DNA of 64,000 nt from Candidatus Alcyoniella australis (GTDB lineage: Bacteria; Lernaellota; Lernaellaia; JAVCCG01; Alcyoniellaceae), in contig JAVCCG010000095.1 of the NCBI GenBank assembly GCA_030765605.1, forward strand, positions 10,972 to 74,971, read 5' to 3'. The first letter of the stretch is position 1; each line of letters opens with the position of its first letter. A program made the position numbers and the translations under genes. Under the pieces are notes generated by a model, which was not told the DNA's origin, searched no databases, and was given only the letters and a program-made list of their open reading frames with translations. This document shows positions 45,492 through 54,754 of the stretch, piece after piece.

Positions 45492-47138
45492 TTAGCCGTC
45501 GTTGCCAATCGCCGCGGCGATGCGCTCGATTTGTGTGGCCGGATCAGGTCCCAGGCCGATGCGCAGCACGTGCCTGCCGCACTTTAGCAGCGCGCGACAA
45601 TCGCCCATGGCCTGGGCGTGTTTCAATACGGCGAAACTGACGTTTGAACTGATCCCGCCGGGCTCGTCTGGGATCGGCACGTCCAGTTCGGCCCTGGAGA
45701 TGATTTGCACGAACACGCCGTTGTTCGGTCCGCCCTTATGCAGCTGTCCTGTCGAGTGCAAATAGCGCGGGCCGAAGCTCGCGGTGGTGGCCACGGGATT
45801 GATTGCGAACAGGCGGCCGCGCAGCTTGTTCAGCGCGGCATAGGTCTGCGGCCGGGGATCGACGTAGGCCTGCAACGCCAAGTAGCCGCCCTGCGGGCAG
45901 CTTTGCGCAAACTTCGACAGGACGGCGCTGATTTGCGCCTCGTCGGTCAGCAGTGGGGGCAGGGCCTTGTCCGCCGATTCCAAGGACTCGGTGCGGATGT
46001 ACTCGGCGGTCAGTTCCCGCGCCACGGCCTTGGCCGATTCTACGTCCGGCTGGTCAAAGGGGTTGACTCCCAGCACGTGGCAGGTCGCGGCCGTTGCCAG
46101 CTCCCAGAGCATGATCTGCTCTCCCAGCTGGTAGACATCGTGCAGCCGGAAGCTGATCAGCGGGTGGCCGCGTTCGACCAGGGAGCTGCACAGGGCTTGG
46201 TGCGGTACGTCCCCGGCAAGACCGATGCGCACGAACACGCGATCCGATCCGTATTCGTCGACCGCGGCGATCGGCTCGTGGATGATCGGCAAAATGCCTT
46301 GGCCGTGTTTGCCGGTGCTCTCGGCGATTAGCTGTTCGAGCCAGTCGCCCAGCGCGGCCAGCTGGGGGGAGAGCAATAGGGTTAATTTGTCGCGTCCGGC
46401 CAGCGCCAGTTCGCCCAGGGCCGCGCCGAGCTCCAGCCCGGGCCCGGGATCAACGGCCAGGCGCGCGGCCGGTTCCAGCAGCCGTTCGAGGTCTACGCCG
46501 ATCAGGCCCGCGGGCACCAGGCCGAAGTAGGTCAGGGCCGAGTAGCGGCCGCCGACCTGCGGGTCGTTGATAAAGCAATCGCGCAGCCCCAGCTCGCCGG
46601 CCAGCTTCTCAAGCTGCTTCCCGGAGTCGGTGATCGCCACGAAGTGCTCGCCGGCCTTAGTCGCGCCCAGGGCCCGCACGTACATCCCGTGGAAGAATTT
46701 GAACAGCGAGAGCGTCTCGATCGTTCCGCCGGACTTGGTCGAGACCACGAACACGGTCTGCGCCAGCTCCAGCGAGCGGGCGCAGTCGAGGATCGCGCCC
46801 GGGTCGGTGGTGTCCAGCAGCGTGAACTGCAAGTAGCCCGCAGTGCTGCCCAGGATCGACGAGAACATCTGCGGCGCCAGGCTCGAGCCGCCCATGCCCA
46901 GCAGAACCACGTGGGTAATGCCCTCCTGGAGAAGCTTTTGGGTCAGATCACGGATGCGTTGCAGGTCGACCCGGCGCGTGGTGGGCGCCCAGAGCCAACC
47001 GAGCTTGTCAGCACAGTCCTTTGGTTCGTCGGTCCACAGAGTGTGGTCCATGTGCTGCATGCGCTCAAAAAAGCGTTGGTCCGTCATTTGCTTCAGTCGC
47101 TCGCGTTGCGCTGTTTGATACTCTCCCAGGCGGTACAT
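45492..47138 (-). CDS. pgi: Glucose-6-phosphate isomerase-like protein
   Basis: 548 aa from ATG at 47138, overlapping the upstream stop (TGATG). SIS-fold segments: VVLLGMGGSSLAPQMFSSIL, VFVVSTKSGGTIETLSLFKFF (GGTxET signature), QVGGRYSALTYFGLVP and the second SIS half GVNPFDQPDVESAKAVARE. It resembles the isomerase part of the transaldolase/phosphoglucose isomerase fusions of deltaproteobacteria and actinobacteria; no transaldolase domain is attached here. Confidence 0.85.
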   Translation of the reverse strand: MYRLGEYQTAQRERLKQMTDQRFFERMQHMDHTLWTDEPKDCADKLGWLWAPTTRRVDLQRIRDLTQKLLQEGITHVVLLGMGGSSLAPQMFSSILGSTAGYLQFTLLDTTDPGAILDCARSLELAQTVFVVSTKSGGTIETLSLFKFFHGMYVRALGATKAGEHFVAITDSGKQLEKLAGELGLRDCFINDPQVGGRYSALTYFGLVPAGLIGVDLERLLEPAARLAVDPGPGLELGAALGELALAGRDKLTLLLSPQLAALGDWLEQLIAESTGKHGQGILPIIHEPIAAVDEYGSDRVFVRIGLAGDVPHQALCSSLVERGHPLISFRLHDVYQLGEQIMLWELATAATCHVLGVNPFDQPDVESAKAVARELTAEYIRTESLESADKALPPLLTDEAQISAVLSKFAQSCPQGGYLALQAYVDPRPQTYAALNKLRGRLFAINPVATTASFGPRYLHSTGQLHKGGPNNGVFVQIISRAELDVPIPDEPGGISSNVSFAVLKHAQAMGDCRALLKCGRHVLRIGLGPDPATQIERIAAAIGNDG

Positions 47139-48115
47139 CAATCCGCCCCGAAAAGTCCACGCATGCGCTTGAGGCTTTGCTCGGCCTGCTGCGCCATCTC
47201 CTCAATCAAGACCTTGATCGGCCTGATCTCTTTGATAAAGCCCACGGCCTGGCCCAGCCACAGCACGCCGGCATCCAGGTTCCCATCCTGCCACAGGGCC
47301 TGCGATTTGGCCCCGGAGATCAGGGGCAGCAGTTGTTCGATGTCAGCCTGTTCTTCCTCCATCTGCTGCACCTTGTGCGCAACCTCGGTGTCGGCCACGC
47401 GGTGGGTGTTGTGCAGCGAGCGCAGGATCAACGTGGTCTCGTGCTCCTGCAGCCGGATCAGCTCCTCGCGCACCCGCGGGTGGATCTTCGCCTCCTCGGC
47501 CGACAGCAGCAGCGTGCCGATGATCGCCGCATCAGCGCCCAGGGCCAGCATCGCGGCCAGTCCGCGGCCGTCGCCCACGCCGCCGCCGCCGATCAACGGC
47601 AGCGAGACCGAGTCCACTGTGCGCGGGATCAGTATGCTCGTGGCCAGGTCGAGTACTCCGGTGGCGCCGCCGTTCTCCCAGCCGACCACGGCCACGGCGT
47701 CCACGCCCACCGACTCGGCCTTGCGCGCGTAGCGCGGAGCCACGCACTTGTGGATCAGCAGCATGCCCGCGTCGTGGATCCGGCCCACCAGATCATCGGG
47801 CGCCTTGTGGCCCGAGGTCTCGACGATCTTGATTCCCTCGCGCTCCATTTCGTCCAGGTAGAGGTTGTTGTCCGCCTGCTGGATCGCGGGGAACATGTTG
47901 AGGTTGACTGCGAAAGGTTTGTCGGTCAGGTCCTTGGTCTGCTTAAGCGCGTCGCGGAACTGCGGCATCTGTTTGTAGTTGGCCGAGGCCAGAATTCCCA
48001 GGGCGCCGGCCTCGCTGATCGCCGCGGTGAGCTCGGGGTAGCTTAAGTACATCATCGTGCCGCCGATAACCGGATATTGGATGCCCAGCAGCTCGGTTAT
48101 TCTCGTTTTGAACAT
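47138..48115 (-). CDS. Nitronate monooxygenase/FabK-like flavoprotein
   Basis: 325 aa from ATG at 48115 (GAGGAG 9 bp upstream). TIM-barrel FMN enzyme: PVIGGTMMYLSYPELTAAISEAGALGILAS, HKCVAPRYARKAESVGVDAVAVVGWENGG, PLIGGGGVGDGRGLAAMLALGADAAIIGTLLL. NMO-type enzymes carry His in the GHG/GxEAGGH loop; here it reads VVGWENGGATG, so the catalytic detail may differ. Substrate could be a nitronate or an enoyl thioester. Coupled to pgi. Confidence 0.82.
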   Translation of the reverse strand: MFKTRITELLGIQYPVIGGTMMYLSYPELTAAISEAGALGILASANYKQMPQFRDALKQTKDLTDKPFAVNLNMFPAIQQADNNLYLDEMEREGIKIVETSGHKAPDDLVGRIHDAGMLLIHKCVAPRYARKAESVGVDAVAVVGWENGGATGVLDLATSILIPRTVDSVSLPLIGGGGVGDGRGLAAMLALGADAAIIGTLLLSAEEAKIHPRVREELIRLQEHETTLILRSLHNTHRVADTEVAHKVQQMEEEQADIEQLLPLISGAKSQALWQDGNLDAGVLWLGQAVGFIKEIRPIKVLIEEMAQQAEQSLKRMRGLFGAD

Positions 48116-48287
48116 CAATGCGCTCCTCGCTTACGAACCATCATGAATGATACGGGTAATGCCCCGCATCCTACATGTCATCTTGCCGTTCACTCAAGCG
48201 GGCTCATTGTGCCTGTATGTGCTTTTCATTATATTAGCAACGGAATTTGCGCCCAGCCGGTTGCCACGCGCAGCCTGATTAGGAGAA

Positions 48288-48761
48288 ATGATGAGCAGCA
48301 GAGCGATATACATCGTTGTCTTCTCGCTATTGACGGCGCTGCTGCTGGCGGCCTCGTGCGGCAGCGGTTCGTCCGGCGACGATGACGACGACGACGACAG
48401 CGAGGTGCTCGGAACCCTGGCCGGGACGATCCAGTACGACGGCGACGCTGTGGGCGAGGAGATCGTGATCGGCCTGATCAACGAGTGGCCGATGACCAGC
48501 CCGCCCCAACAGTTCATCAGGGTGACCGTGCCCGATGGCGGGTTTCCCATGGCCTACGAGATCGAGCTGAACTACGTCGGCGACTATTTTCTGGCCTCGT
48601 TCCTCGACGTCGACCCGATGGACGGCGTGGCAATGAACAGCGAGATCGACCCGATGGATATGCCCGACGAGGGCGAGACCAAACAGACTCTGGTCCAGGG
48701 AGTCAACCAGCGCGACTTCACGCTGCTCGATCCCGAGGACGTCGATTTCTGGTGGCAGTGA
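48288..48761 (+). CDS. Small lipoprotein with one copy of a repeated acidic domain
   Basis: 157 aa. Lipobox LAASC (Cys24), GSGSSG, then seven Asp. The following about 90 residues (GTIQYDGDAVGEEIVIGLIN ... SFLDVDPMDGVAMNSEIDPM) form a domain also found twice in the next gene. Strand-like pattern, no known motif; a transthyretin/FN3-like sandwich is possible. AGGAGAA precedes the ATG. Confidence 0.7.
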   Translation: MMSSRAIYIVVFSLLTALLLAASCGSGSSGDDDDDDDSEVLGTLAGTIQYDGDAVGEEIVIGLINEWPMTSPPQQFIRVTVPDGGFPMAYEIELNYVGDYFLASFLDVDPMDGVAMNSEIDPMDMPDEGETKQTLVQGVNQRDFTLLDPEDVDFWWQ

Positions 48762-48799
48762 GCGTACACTCCGACCACCCCTAGACAGAATTGGCTAAA

Positions 48800-49636
48800 A
48801 TGAAACGTAACAAGCTTACTTGGTTGTTTGCAATCGTGACGCTGCTTGCGGCGCTGATCTGGATCATTGCCTTGCCCGCGTGCTCTGGCGACGATGACGA
48901 CGATGACAACGACGACGACGATTGGAGCAATTTTCCGGCCACAATCAGCGGCACAATGTCCTACGAGGGCGACGCCGTGGGCGCGCAGGTGATGATCGCC
49001 ATCGCCGACCAGTGGCCGATGACATCGGCGCCGCTGTACTTCACCTACGTCGACGTGCCGCAAAGCGGATTCCCCTTCTCCTATCGCGCGGGCCTGGATC
49101 GCACCGGGCCGCTCTACGTGTTGGCGCTGATCGACGTCGACCCGGACGACGGCCTGGGCATGAATCCCGAGCTCGATCCGCTGGACATCCCCGAGGAGCC
49201 CAGCCAGATCGTGGCCGGCGACAACGTGATCGACTTCAACTTCCTCGACCCGGATCAGATCGCGGACGACGACGATGATGACGACGACGACGACGACGAT
49301 GACGACGACGTCACCGGGGTCAAGGGCGTGTTGGTCTACGACGGCGCGGCCGTGGGCGAGAACGTGGTGATCGGTCTGTGGGACACGCCGCTGCCGTTTC
49401 CCACCAGCGCGCCGGACCACTCGTTTCAGGTTCCGGTGCCCGAGAGCGGATTTGCCTTTGAGTACCGCGTTGAGTCCGAGGTGCCCGGCGAGTGGCGCAT
49501 GGCCGCCTACCTCGACGTGAACCCCGAGGACGGTCCGAGCATGAACGACGTGGATCCGCGCGACATGACCTTTGGCCAGACCACCATCGTCAGCGGGCAA
49601 ATGGCGACCCGCGACTTCATGCTGGTCGACAACTGA
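48800..49636 (+). CDS. Lipoprotein with two copies of the same acidic domain
   Basis: 278 aa from ATG at 48800 (TTG at 48791 possible). Lipobox ALPAC (Cys28), SG, then an Asp-rich tract; two domains of about 90 residues, each starting GxxxYxGxAVG and carrying DVxPxDGxxMN...DP, joined by a run of about twelve Asp interrupted once. Clearly paralogous to the gene 38 bp upstream. The pair lies upstream of a TonB-dependent receptor and may encode surface partners, which is inference. Confidence 0.7.
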   Translation: MKRNKLTWLFAIVTLLAALIWIIALPACSGDDDDDDNDDDDWSNFPATISGTMSYEGDAVGAQVMIAIADQWPMTSAPLYFTYVDVPQSGFPFSYRAGLDRTGPLYVLALIDVDPDDGLGMNPELDPLDIPEEPSQIVAGDNVIDFNFLDPDQIADDDDDDDDDDDDDDDVTGVKGVLVYDGAAVGENVVIGLWDTPLPFPTSAPDHSFQVPVPESGFAFEYRVESEVPGEWRMAAYLDVNPEDGPSMNDVDPRDMTFGQTTIVSGQMATRDFMLVDN

Positions 49637-49667
49637 GCCGCGCAACAGGCAATCAAGGCAGCGTAGC

Positions 49668-51761
49668 GTGAACATCCTGGGAATAAAAACCTATTGTCCG
49701 ATGGCGCTGCTGGCCGCGGCCGTGGCTATGCTGTGCGTATTAATGCCGGCGGCGGCGATTGCCGCGGATCAAGAACAGAACGACGACGACGACGATCAGG
49801 ACCAGGGCGAGGGCAACGACGTCGAGCTGCCCGAGCTGGTGGTCACCGGCACACGAACGCCGCACGAGCTATCCGATGCGCCGGTGCCGATCTCGATCGT
49901 CGAGGGCGACGAGATCGAGGCCGCGGGCGCTGTTGACGCGGGCGATGCGATCCAGAGCGTGCCCGGCGTGTTCGTCGACGACTACGAGTCGGCCAGTCGC
50001 GGCGGCCCGGGATCGGGCGTCAACCTGCAAGGCCTGCCCACCGACCGCGTGCTGATCCTGGTCGACGGCCAGCGCGTGCCCTGGACCATGCGCGCGCCCG
50101 ACCTCGAACTGATCCCCGCGCGGCTGATCCGCCGTGTGGAGGTAGTTAAGGGACCGGCCAGCTCGCTCTACGGCTCGGACGCCGTGGGCGGCGTGGTCAA
50201 CATCCTGACCCACAACCCGACCCGCAAGCCGCGCGCCGAGTTCGAGCTCGGCGCGGGCAGCTTCTATACCTTCGGCGGTAACGTTTTTCACTCCTGGTCC
50301 GCCGGTCCCATGGGTTGGGTGCTGAACTTCAACCGCGAGCAGTCCGACGGCTGGATCGACGCCAACGCCGCGCGTTCGCTGATCCAGATGGGCAAGGGCG
50401 TGGTCGACACCCTGCCCAAGCCCTACCACCGCGGGCATCCCTACGAGCTCAACGACGTCTTCGGCAAGCTCACGGCGCGCGCCGGCGAGCACCTCAAACT
50501 GCGGGCCCAGTCGCGCTACCACTGGGAGGACAACCAGCTCAGCGACACCGACTACGGCACGGTCTCGGACAACAAAACGCGACTGTCCGGCCTGGTCGGC
50601 GCGCAGCTCGACATCGGACGACTCAGCGTCGATCTGGACCTGGGATACTTTCGCCGCACGTTCCGCTATCGCGAGTTCTCCACGACCTACGTGATTAATC
50701 CCGTGCCTCCGCCGGACTACATCAAGGGCACCTCGAACAAGGGCAACACCACGGTCGGCGATGATTTCGACGCGCAGCTCAACTCCTCGTACCTGCTGGC
50801 CGGCTGGAACCTGCTCAGCGCCGGGCTCGCCTGGCGTCACGAGCAACTGGACTACTCGGCGTTCGAGACCAGCTCGATGACCGACGCCGAGCAGGCCTAC
50901 GACGCATTTCAAACAGTGCTTTCGGCCTATTTGCAGGACGAGCTGTTTCTGCTGGGCGGTCGCTGGTCGATCGTGCCCGGCGTGCGTGTGGACTATCACG
51001 ACACATGGGGCGTGGAGACCAACCCCAAGCTTTCGACCCTGGCCAAGCTCGGACCGAGCACCGCGCTGCGCTTAAGCGCGGGCAGGGCGTTTCTGGCGCC
51101 AACGCTCTCGCAGCTCTATCGGCCGACCTTCCGCCATTCGGGTTACTACATGACCGGCAACGAGCAGCTCGAGCCCGAACAGGCCTGGGGATTCAACGCC
51201 GAGCTCGAACAGTCGATTTTCGAGTACGCACGGATCTGCGGCGGATACTTCCAGTACGAGATCGAGGAGATGATCTACACCACCGTGCTCGAGGACGACT
51301 ACGTCAGCGGCCTGCCGCTGATGACCTACACCAACCTCAAAAGCGCGCGGATTTACGGGGCCGAGGGGTCGGTCGGCGTCTATCCCCACGACTGGGTCGG
51401 GCTGCAACTGAGCTACACCTACAGCGAGACGCGCGACCTGGACGAAGACCAGCCGTTGGGCACTACTCCCAAGCACAACGCCTCGGCGCGGCTGTTCTGG
51501 GAGATCGAGCCCTGGGGCCTGGGCGGACACGTCGGCGCGCAGTATCAGTCCCAGCGTGACTACATCGGCATGGGCGGACGCTGGTACACGGCGGACGAGC
51601 GCTTCAGCACCAGCGCGCGGATCTATCAGCGCATCGGCCGCCACGTGGAGCTGGGGTTCAAGGTCGATAACTGGCTGGGGTACAAGTGGGACCGCGAAGG
51701 GGACGGCGATTGCGACATGCCGCCCACCGGCTATTACGGATCGCTCAAGCTCAAATTGTAG
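49668..51761 (+). CDS. TonB-dependent outer-membrane receptor
   Basis: 697 aa from GTG at 49668. Signal peptide ending AAAIAADQ, then an Asp-rich stretch (NDDDDDQDQG), a TonB-box-like start ELPELVVTGTRTPHELSDAPV, plug domain (IVEGDEIEAAGAVDAGDAIQ, NLQGLPTDRVLILVDGQR, RRVEVVKGPASSLYGSDAVGG) and a 22-strand-type barrel. Similar to BtuB/CirA-type receptors; ligand unknown. The last residue is Leu rather than Phe/Trp. Confidence 0.88.
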   Translation: MNILGIKTYCPMALLAAAVAMLCVLMPAAAIAADQEQNDDDDDQDQGEGNDVELPELVVTGTRTPHELSDAPVPISIVEGDEIEAAGAVDAGDAIQSVPGVFVDDYESASRGGPGSGVNLQGLPTDRVLILVDGQRVPWTMRAPDLELIPARLIRRVEVVKGPASSLYGSDAVGGVVNILTHNPTRKPRAEFELGAGSFYTFGGNVFHSWSAGPMGWVLNFNREQSDGWIDANAARSLIQMGKGVVDTLPKPYHRGHPYELNDVFGKLTARAGEHLKLRAQSRYHWEDNQLSDTDYGTVSDNKTRLSGLVGAQLDIGRLSVDLDLGYFRRTFRYREFSTTYVINPVPPPDYIKGTSNKGNTTVGDDFDAQLNSSYLLAGWNLLSAGLAWRHEQLDYSAFETSSMTDAEQAYDAFQTVLSAYLQDELFLLGGRWSIVPGVRVDYHDTWGVETNPKLSTLAKLGPSTALRLSAGRAFLAPTLSQLYRPTFRHSGYYMTGNEQLEPEQAWGFNAELEQSIFEYARICGGYFQYEIEEMIYTTVLEDDYVSGLPLMTYTNLKSARIYGAEGSVGVYPHDWVGLQLSYTYSETRDLDEDQPLGTTPKHNASARLFWEIEPWGLGGHVGAQYQSQRDYIGMGGRWYTADERFSTSARIYQRIGRHVELGFKVDNWLGYKWDREGDGDCDMPPTGYYGSLKLKL

Positions 51762-51772
51762 AGCGGCGGGAT

Positions 51773-51942
51773 AAAGATCGAGAAATCGATCTTTATATGT
51801 AGGGCTCGCCTGGGCGGCTTGGAGCCGCCACAAAACTCGCAAAGCACGCTGGTCGCAGCGCCACCCACCCCGCGCCGCGGAGAAGATCGTGGAGTTATGA
51901 CTATGGTCCGCCCGCGTGCCATGCGGGCACCTCAAAGGTGCC
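51773..51942 (+). repeat. Paired-hairpin dispersed repeat, copy A
   Basis: Hairpins AAAGATCGA/TCGATCTTT with GAAA loop (51773-51794), GGCGGCT/AGCCGCC (51813-51829) and GGCACCT/AGGTGCC with CAA loop (51926-51942). Same order and spacing as copy B (6632-6804), with CAAAACTCGC and CGCGGAGA in the middle. The last hairpin overlaps the stop codon and final codons of the minus-strand gene ending at 51932. Confidence 0.75.
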
Positions 51943-53596
51943 TGAGGACGTAGACCTGTTTTCCCTCAGCGTCCGCAACCGCGTCCACTGACCGATAGGG
52001 CGGCAGGTCGGCGCACAGCTCATCGAGCTGTTGCGCGGGCACATAGCCGAAATCTTCGCGCCGGGTGATCGGACCGCACGGCTCGCGATCCGGTGTGAGG
52101 ATCAGACCAAGGGGTGGGCCCAGGCGATAGAACAACGGATTGTGCTCGATCCCCACGTGCTCGTAGCTGTAGATCGGCACGATGCTCATGCCGTAATACG
52201 CGCTGTAGAGCATCACCTCGGCGGGCTCCACGCTGACCGTGCCCATGATTGCCGCGCTTGAACTTTGCGGCCACTGCCCGTGACGCAGCAGGGCGCAGGT
52301 GATGTCCAGGGACGCGCGCTCGAATCCGCGCGGCGAACGCGGTACGTCCTGCTCGAACACGAAACTGCGCGAGCGCCCGACCTGAGGGTCGAAGCTCAGA
52401 TCCAAGACCCGGACCCAGCCCAAGCCAAGCGCCACACAGATTGCGGCGGTTGCCATCAATGCCCGACGTTTGGGAAGCAGGGCGCGCGCCTGCACGAGTC
52501 CCACGCTGATCAGCACGGCCAGGGCGGGCAGCACCAACAGCAGCCGTCGCGATTCGCGGTTGGGCCATGCGCTGAGGAACGCCAGGGCGGCCAGGCAGTA
52601 CGCGACCAGGAACGCCGCGGCACGGCGCTTGCGGTTCGCTCGACTCAGGGCCAGGGGCATGGAGGCAATGGCGGCCAGGGCCCACCAGGGTTCGATGCTT
52701 ACTCGGAACAGCTCGACCGGCAGGGCCAGAAAGGGCAGGGCGCCCAGCGCACCGGGCAGGCTGAACTCGGGCGCGAACGGTCCCTCGGACAGGCCGGCGC
52801 GTAAAATCGCCAGCGACCCGGAGGGTACGATTTGAAAGTAGAGCCACAGGCCCAGGCCGAAGCTCGCCAGGGATAAAAATAGGTTGAGCCCAACCCTGCC
52901 GGTGTGCCGCAGCCGGTCGCGCGAGCGCCGCAGCTCGAGTAACACGGCGCACAGCCCGGCAACGATCGCGGGCAGGGCGTAGATCGGGAACTCGTAGCGT
53001 ACGAGCATTCCGGCGCTGAGCAGCAAGCCGGTGAAGATCGCGGTCAACGGCCTGAACCCGGCGCGCATGCGCCAGGCGGCCAGCGGCAGCCAGGCGGCCA
53101 GGGCCATGGCGCTGACCTCGAGGTGCATCACGCGGGTAAAGCCCAGGATCGCGGGGAAGGCCAGTACGATCAGAGCGGCGAGCAGGCCTTGGGCCGGACC
53201 CAACAGCGTGCGTCCCAATGCCGCGGCAGCCAGCACCAGCAAAATCAGCGCGGGGAGCAACGCCGCGACCTCGGCCGTTCGTCCGGGACCCAGGCGCGTG
53301 GTCAGCCAGGCCGGGAGCAGCACCCAGGCGTTGAACACGCGCAACGGCAGTCCGTGCCAAGCCTGGATCAGTGTGGCGAGGTCGGGCCGGTCCGATACGC
53401 TCAGCGCCTGATGTGCAATCTGACGGGCGTTGACCGAGTACTTGAAGCTGTCCAGTTCCGGCGGCAACGGGTTCAGGTCCAGGGCCGCCCAGCTTAGGTT
53501 GATCCAGCACGCAACGCACAGCGCCAGCAGCAGCAGCAACGCGGCCGGTGCGATCAGCGCACTACGCGCGATCGGTTTATTAAGGTCGAGTCTCAT
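51932..53596 (-). CDS. Polytopic membrane glycosyltransferase-like protein (GT39/ArnT type)
   Basis: 554 aa with about ten hydrophobic segments in the first 400 residues. An early periplasmic acidic site (LDLNPLPPELDSFKYSVNARQIAH) and the pattern of long loops resemble dolichyl-phosphate-mannose mannosyltransferase/ArnT family C-type glycosyltransferases that use polyprenyl-phosphate sugars. The classical DE/DD motif after helix 1 is only approximate (ELD). The C-terminal 130 residues are soluble. The gene's 3' end overlaps repeat copy A. Confidence 0.6.
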   Translation of the reverse strand: MRLDLNKPIARSALIAPAALLLLLALCVACWINLSWAALDLNPLPPELDSFKYSVNARQIAHQALSVSDRPDLATLIQAWHGLPLRVFNAWVLLPAWLTTRLGPGRTAEVAALLPALILLVLAAAALGRTLLGPAQGLLAALIVLAFPAILGFTRVMHLEVSAMALAAWLPLAAWRMRAGFRPLTAIFTGLLLSAGMLVRYEFPIYALPAIVAGLCAVLLELRRSRDRLRHTGRVGLNLFLSLASFGLGLWLYFQIVPSGSLAILRAGLSEGPFAPEFSLPGALGALPFLALPVELFRVSIEPWWALAAIASMPLALSRANRKRRAAAFLVAYCLAALAFLSAWPNRESRRLLLVLPALAVLISVGLVQARALLPKRRALMATAAICVALGLGWVRVLDLSFDPQVGRSRSFVFEQDVPRSPRGFERASLDITCALLRHGQWPQSSSAAIMGTVSVEPAEVMLYSAYYGMSIVPIYSYEHVGIEHNPLFYRLGPPLGLILTPDREPCGPITRREDFGYVPAQQLDELCADLPPYRSVDAVADAEGKQVYVLRHL

Positions 53597-53613
53597 AGCG
53601 ATAGCGACAAGGG

Positions 53614-54525
53614 CTACCAGACGATCTTGTGCCGGGCTGGATACTTCTCCTCGAACTTGGTCGTGTCGAGCTCATAGCGCATGTTATCCAGAAAGGTCTG
53701 CACCGCCTCGGCGTACTCGGGATCGTTGAAATAGGCCTTGATCCGCGGGGAGTGCGGCTTGATCTGCTCCTCGGCGAACCACTTGACCGCCTCGCCCGAT
53801 TCCGCGTCGCGCACGCATTCGAGGTAGACCGCCCACGAGACCTGGCTCAGGTCCATCCCCAGCTCGCTCATATCGCGCCAGATCGCCGACATCTCGGCCT
53901 GCTTGCGCGGGTCGAAAAAGTCGAAGAACTCGGAGTAGATCAAAGCGTTGTTGATGTACTCCGGGAAGTTGAGCAGCCCCTCTTTGGACAGCAGCTTGGT
54001 CAGCGCGTTGAGCAGGTGCACCACCTCGTTGCCCACGCCCAGGCCGGGGTGGTTTTGGCCGGGCAGCCGCGGCTTGTGCTCGCCGAACTCGCGGCGTTGG
54101 TCCTGCATCAGCATCCACTCGATTACCAGCAAGTCCATCTGCTGTAGGTCGTGCCCCTCGAGGAATTTGACCTTGGGAGTGAACGAACCCTCCTTGACGA
54201 TCACCTCGCCCAGCAGGCAGTACTCGTCGTCTTGGGGGTGCTCGATGGTCATCCGATAGGCGTAGGGGCCGTGGTCGGTGTAGCTGATCTTCAGGTCTTG
54301 GTATCCGCGGGCCGCGAGCTTGGCCGTGATGCCGAACCGTTCGAGCGCCTCGCGTACCTGAGTAGCGCTGTAGGTTCCCAAAAACAGCGCCGAGCTCTTG
54401 GTGCCGTCAAGCTGATCGGCCAGCTCGTCATCGGACAGGTCCAGTCCTTGCTCCAGGCCCGAGGGCGCGAAGAAATCGAAATGGTGAAACACTCGCGGTT
54501 TCCAGGAGCCCCGTAAGGGAGTCAT
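53614..54525 (-). CDS. Conserved-looking protein, possible GNAT-like fold
   Basis: 303 aa, soluble, 17 bp upstream of the glycosyltransferase-like gene on the same strand. Residues about 150-205 read RLPGQNHPGLGVGNEVVHLL then INNALIYSEFFDFFDP; the GLGVG loop plus N-x-A-x-x-Y resembles the acetyl-CoA loop and the Asn/Tyr of GNAT acetyltransferases. The remainder is unfamiliar. Function unknown. Confidence 0.6.
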   Translation of the reverse strand: MTPLRGSWKPRVFHHFDFFAPSGLEQGLDLSDDELADQLDGTKSSALFLGTYSATQVREALERFGITAKLAARGYQDLKISYTDHGPYAYRMTIEHPQDDEYCLLGEVIVKEGSFTPKVKFLEGHDLQQMDLLVIEWMLMQDQRREFGEHKPRLPGQNHPGLGVGNEVVHLLNALTKLLSKEGLLNFPEYINNALIYSEFFDFFDPRKQAEMSAIWRDMSELGMDLSQVSWAVYLECVRDAESGEAVKWFAEEQIKPHSPRIKAYFNDPEYAEAVQTFLDNMRYELDTTKFEEKYPARHKIVW

Positions 54526-54754
54526 CTTCAGCCGGGATTATTCATAGTGTTTACGTTACATCACACAATCGGTTCGCAGTCGTCTGGTTATCATCAGCGG
54601 CGTGGTTCCAATAGAGCGTACCCGCAGCAACGTGGGCCTGTCAACGGTTCTGCGCGTGGCGTCCACTGCCGGATAAGCGGCAAATAGCCTTTGAAACCAA
54701 CATGTTGACACCTGTTGCGCCGCGGCTGTAGTATTGGCGCCCCAAAGGAAGCAA

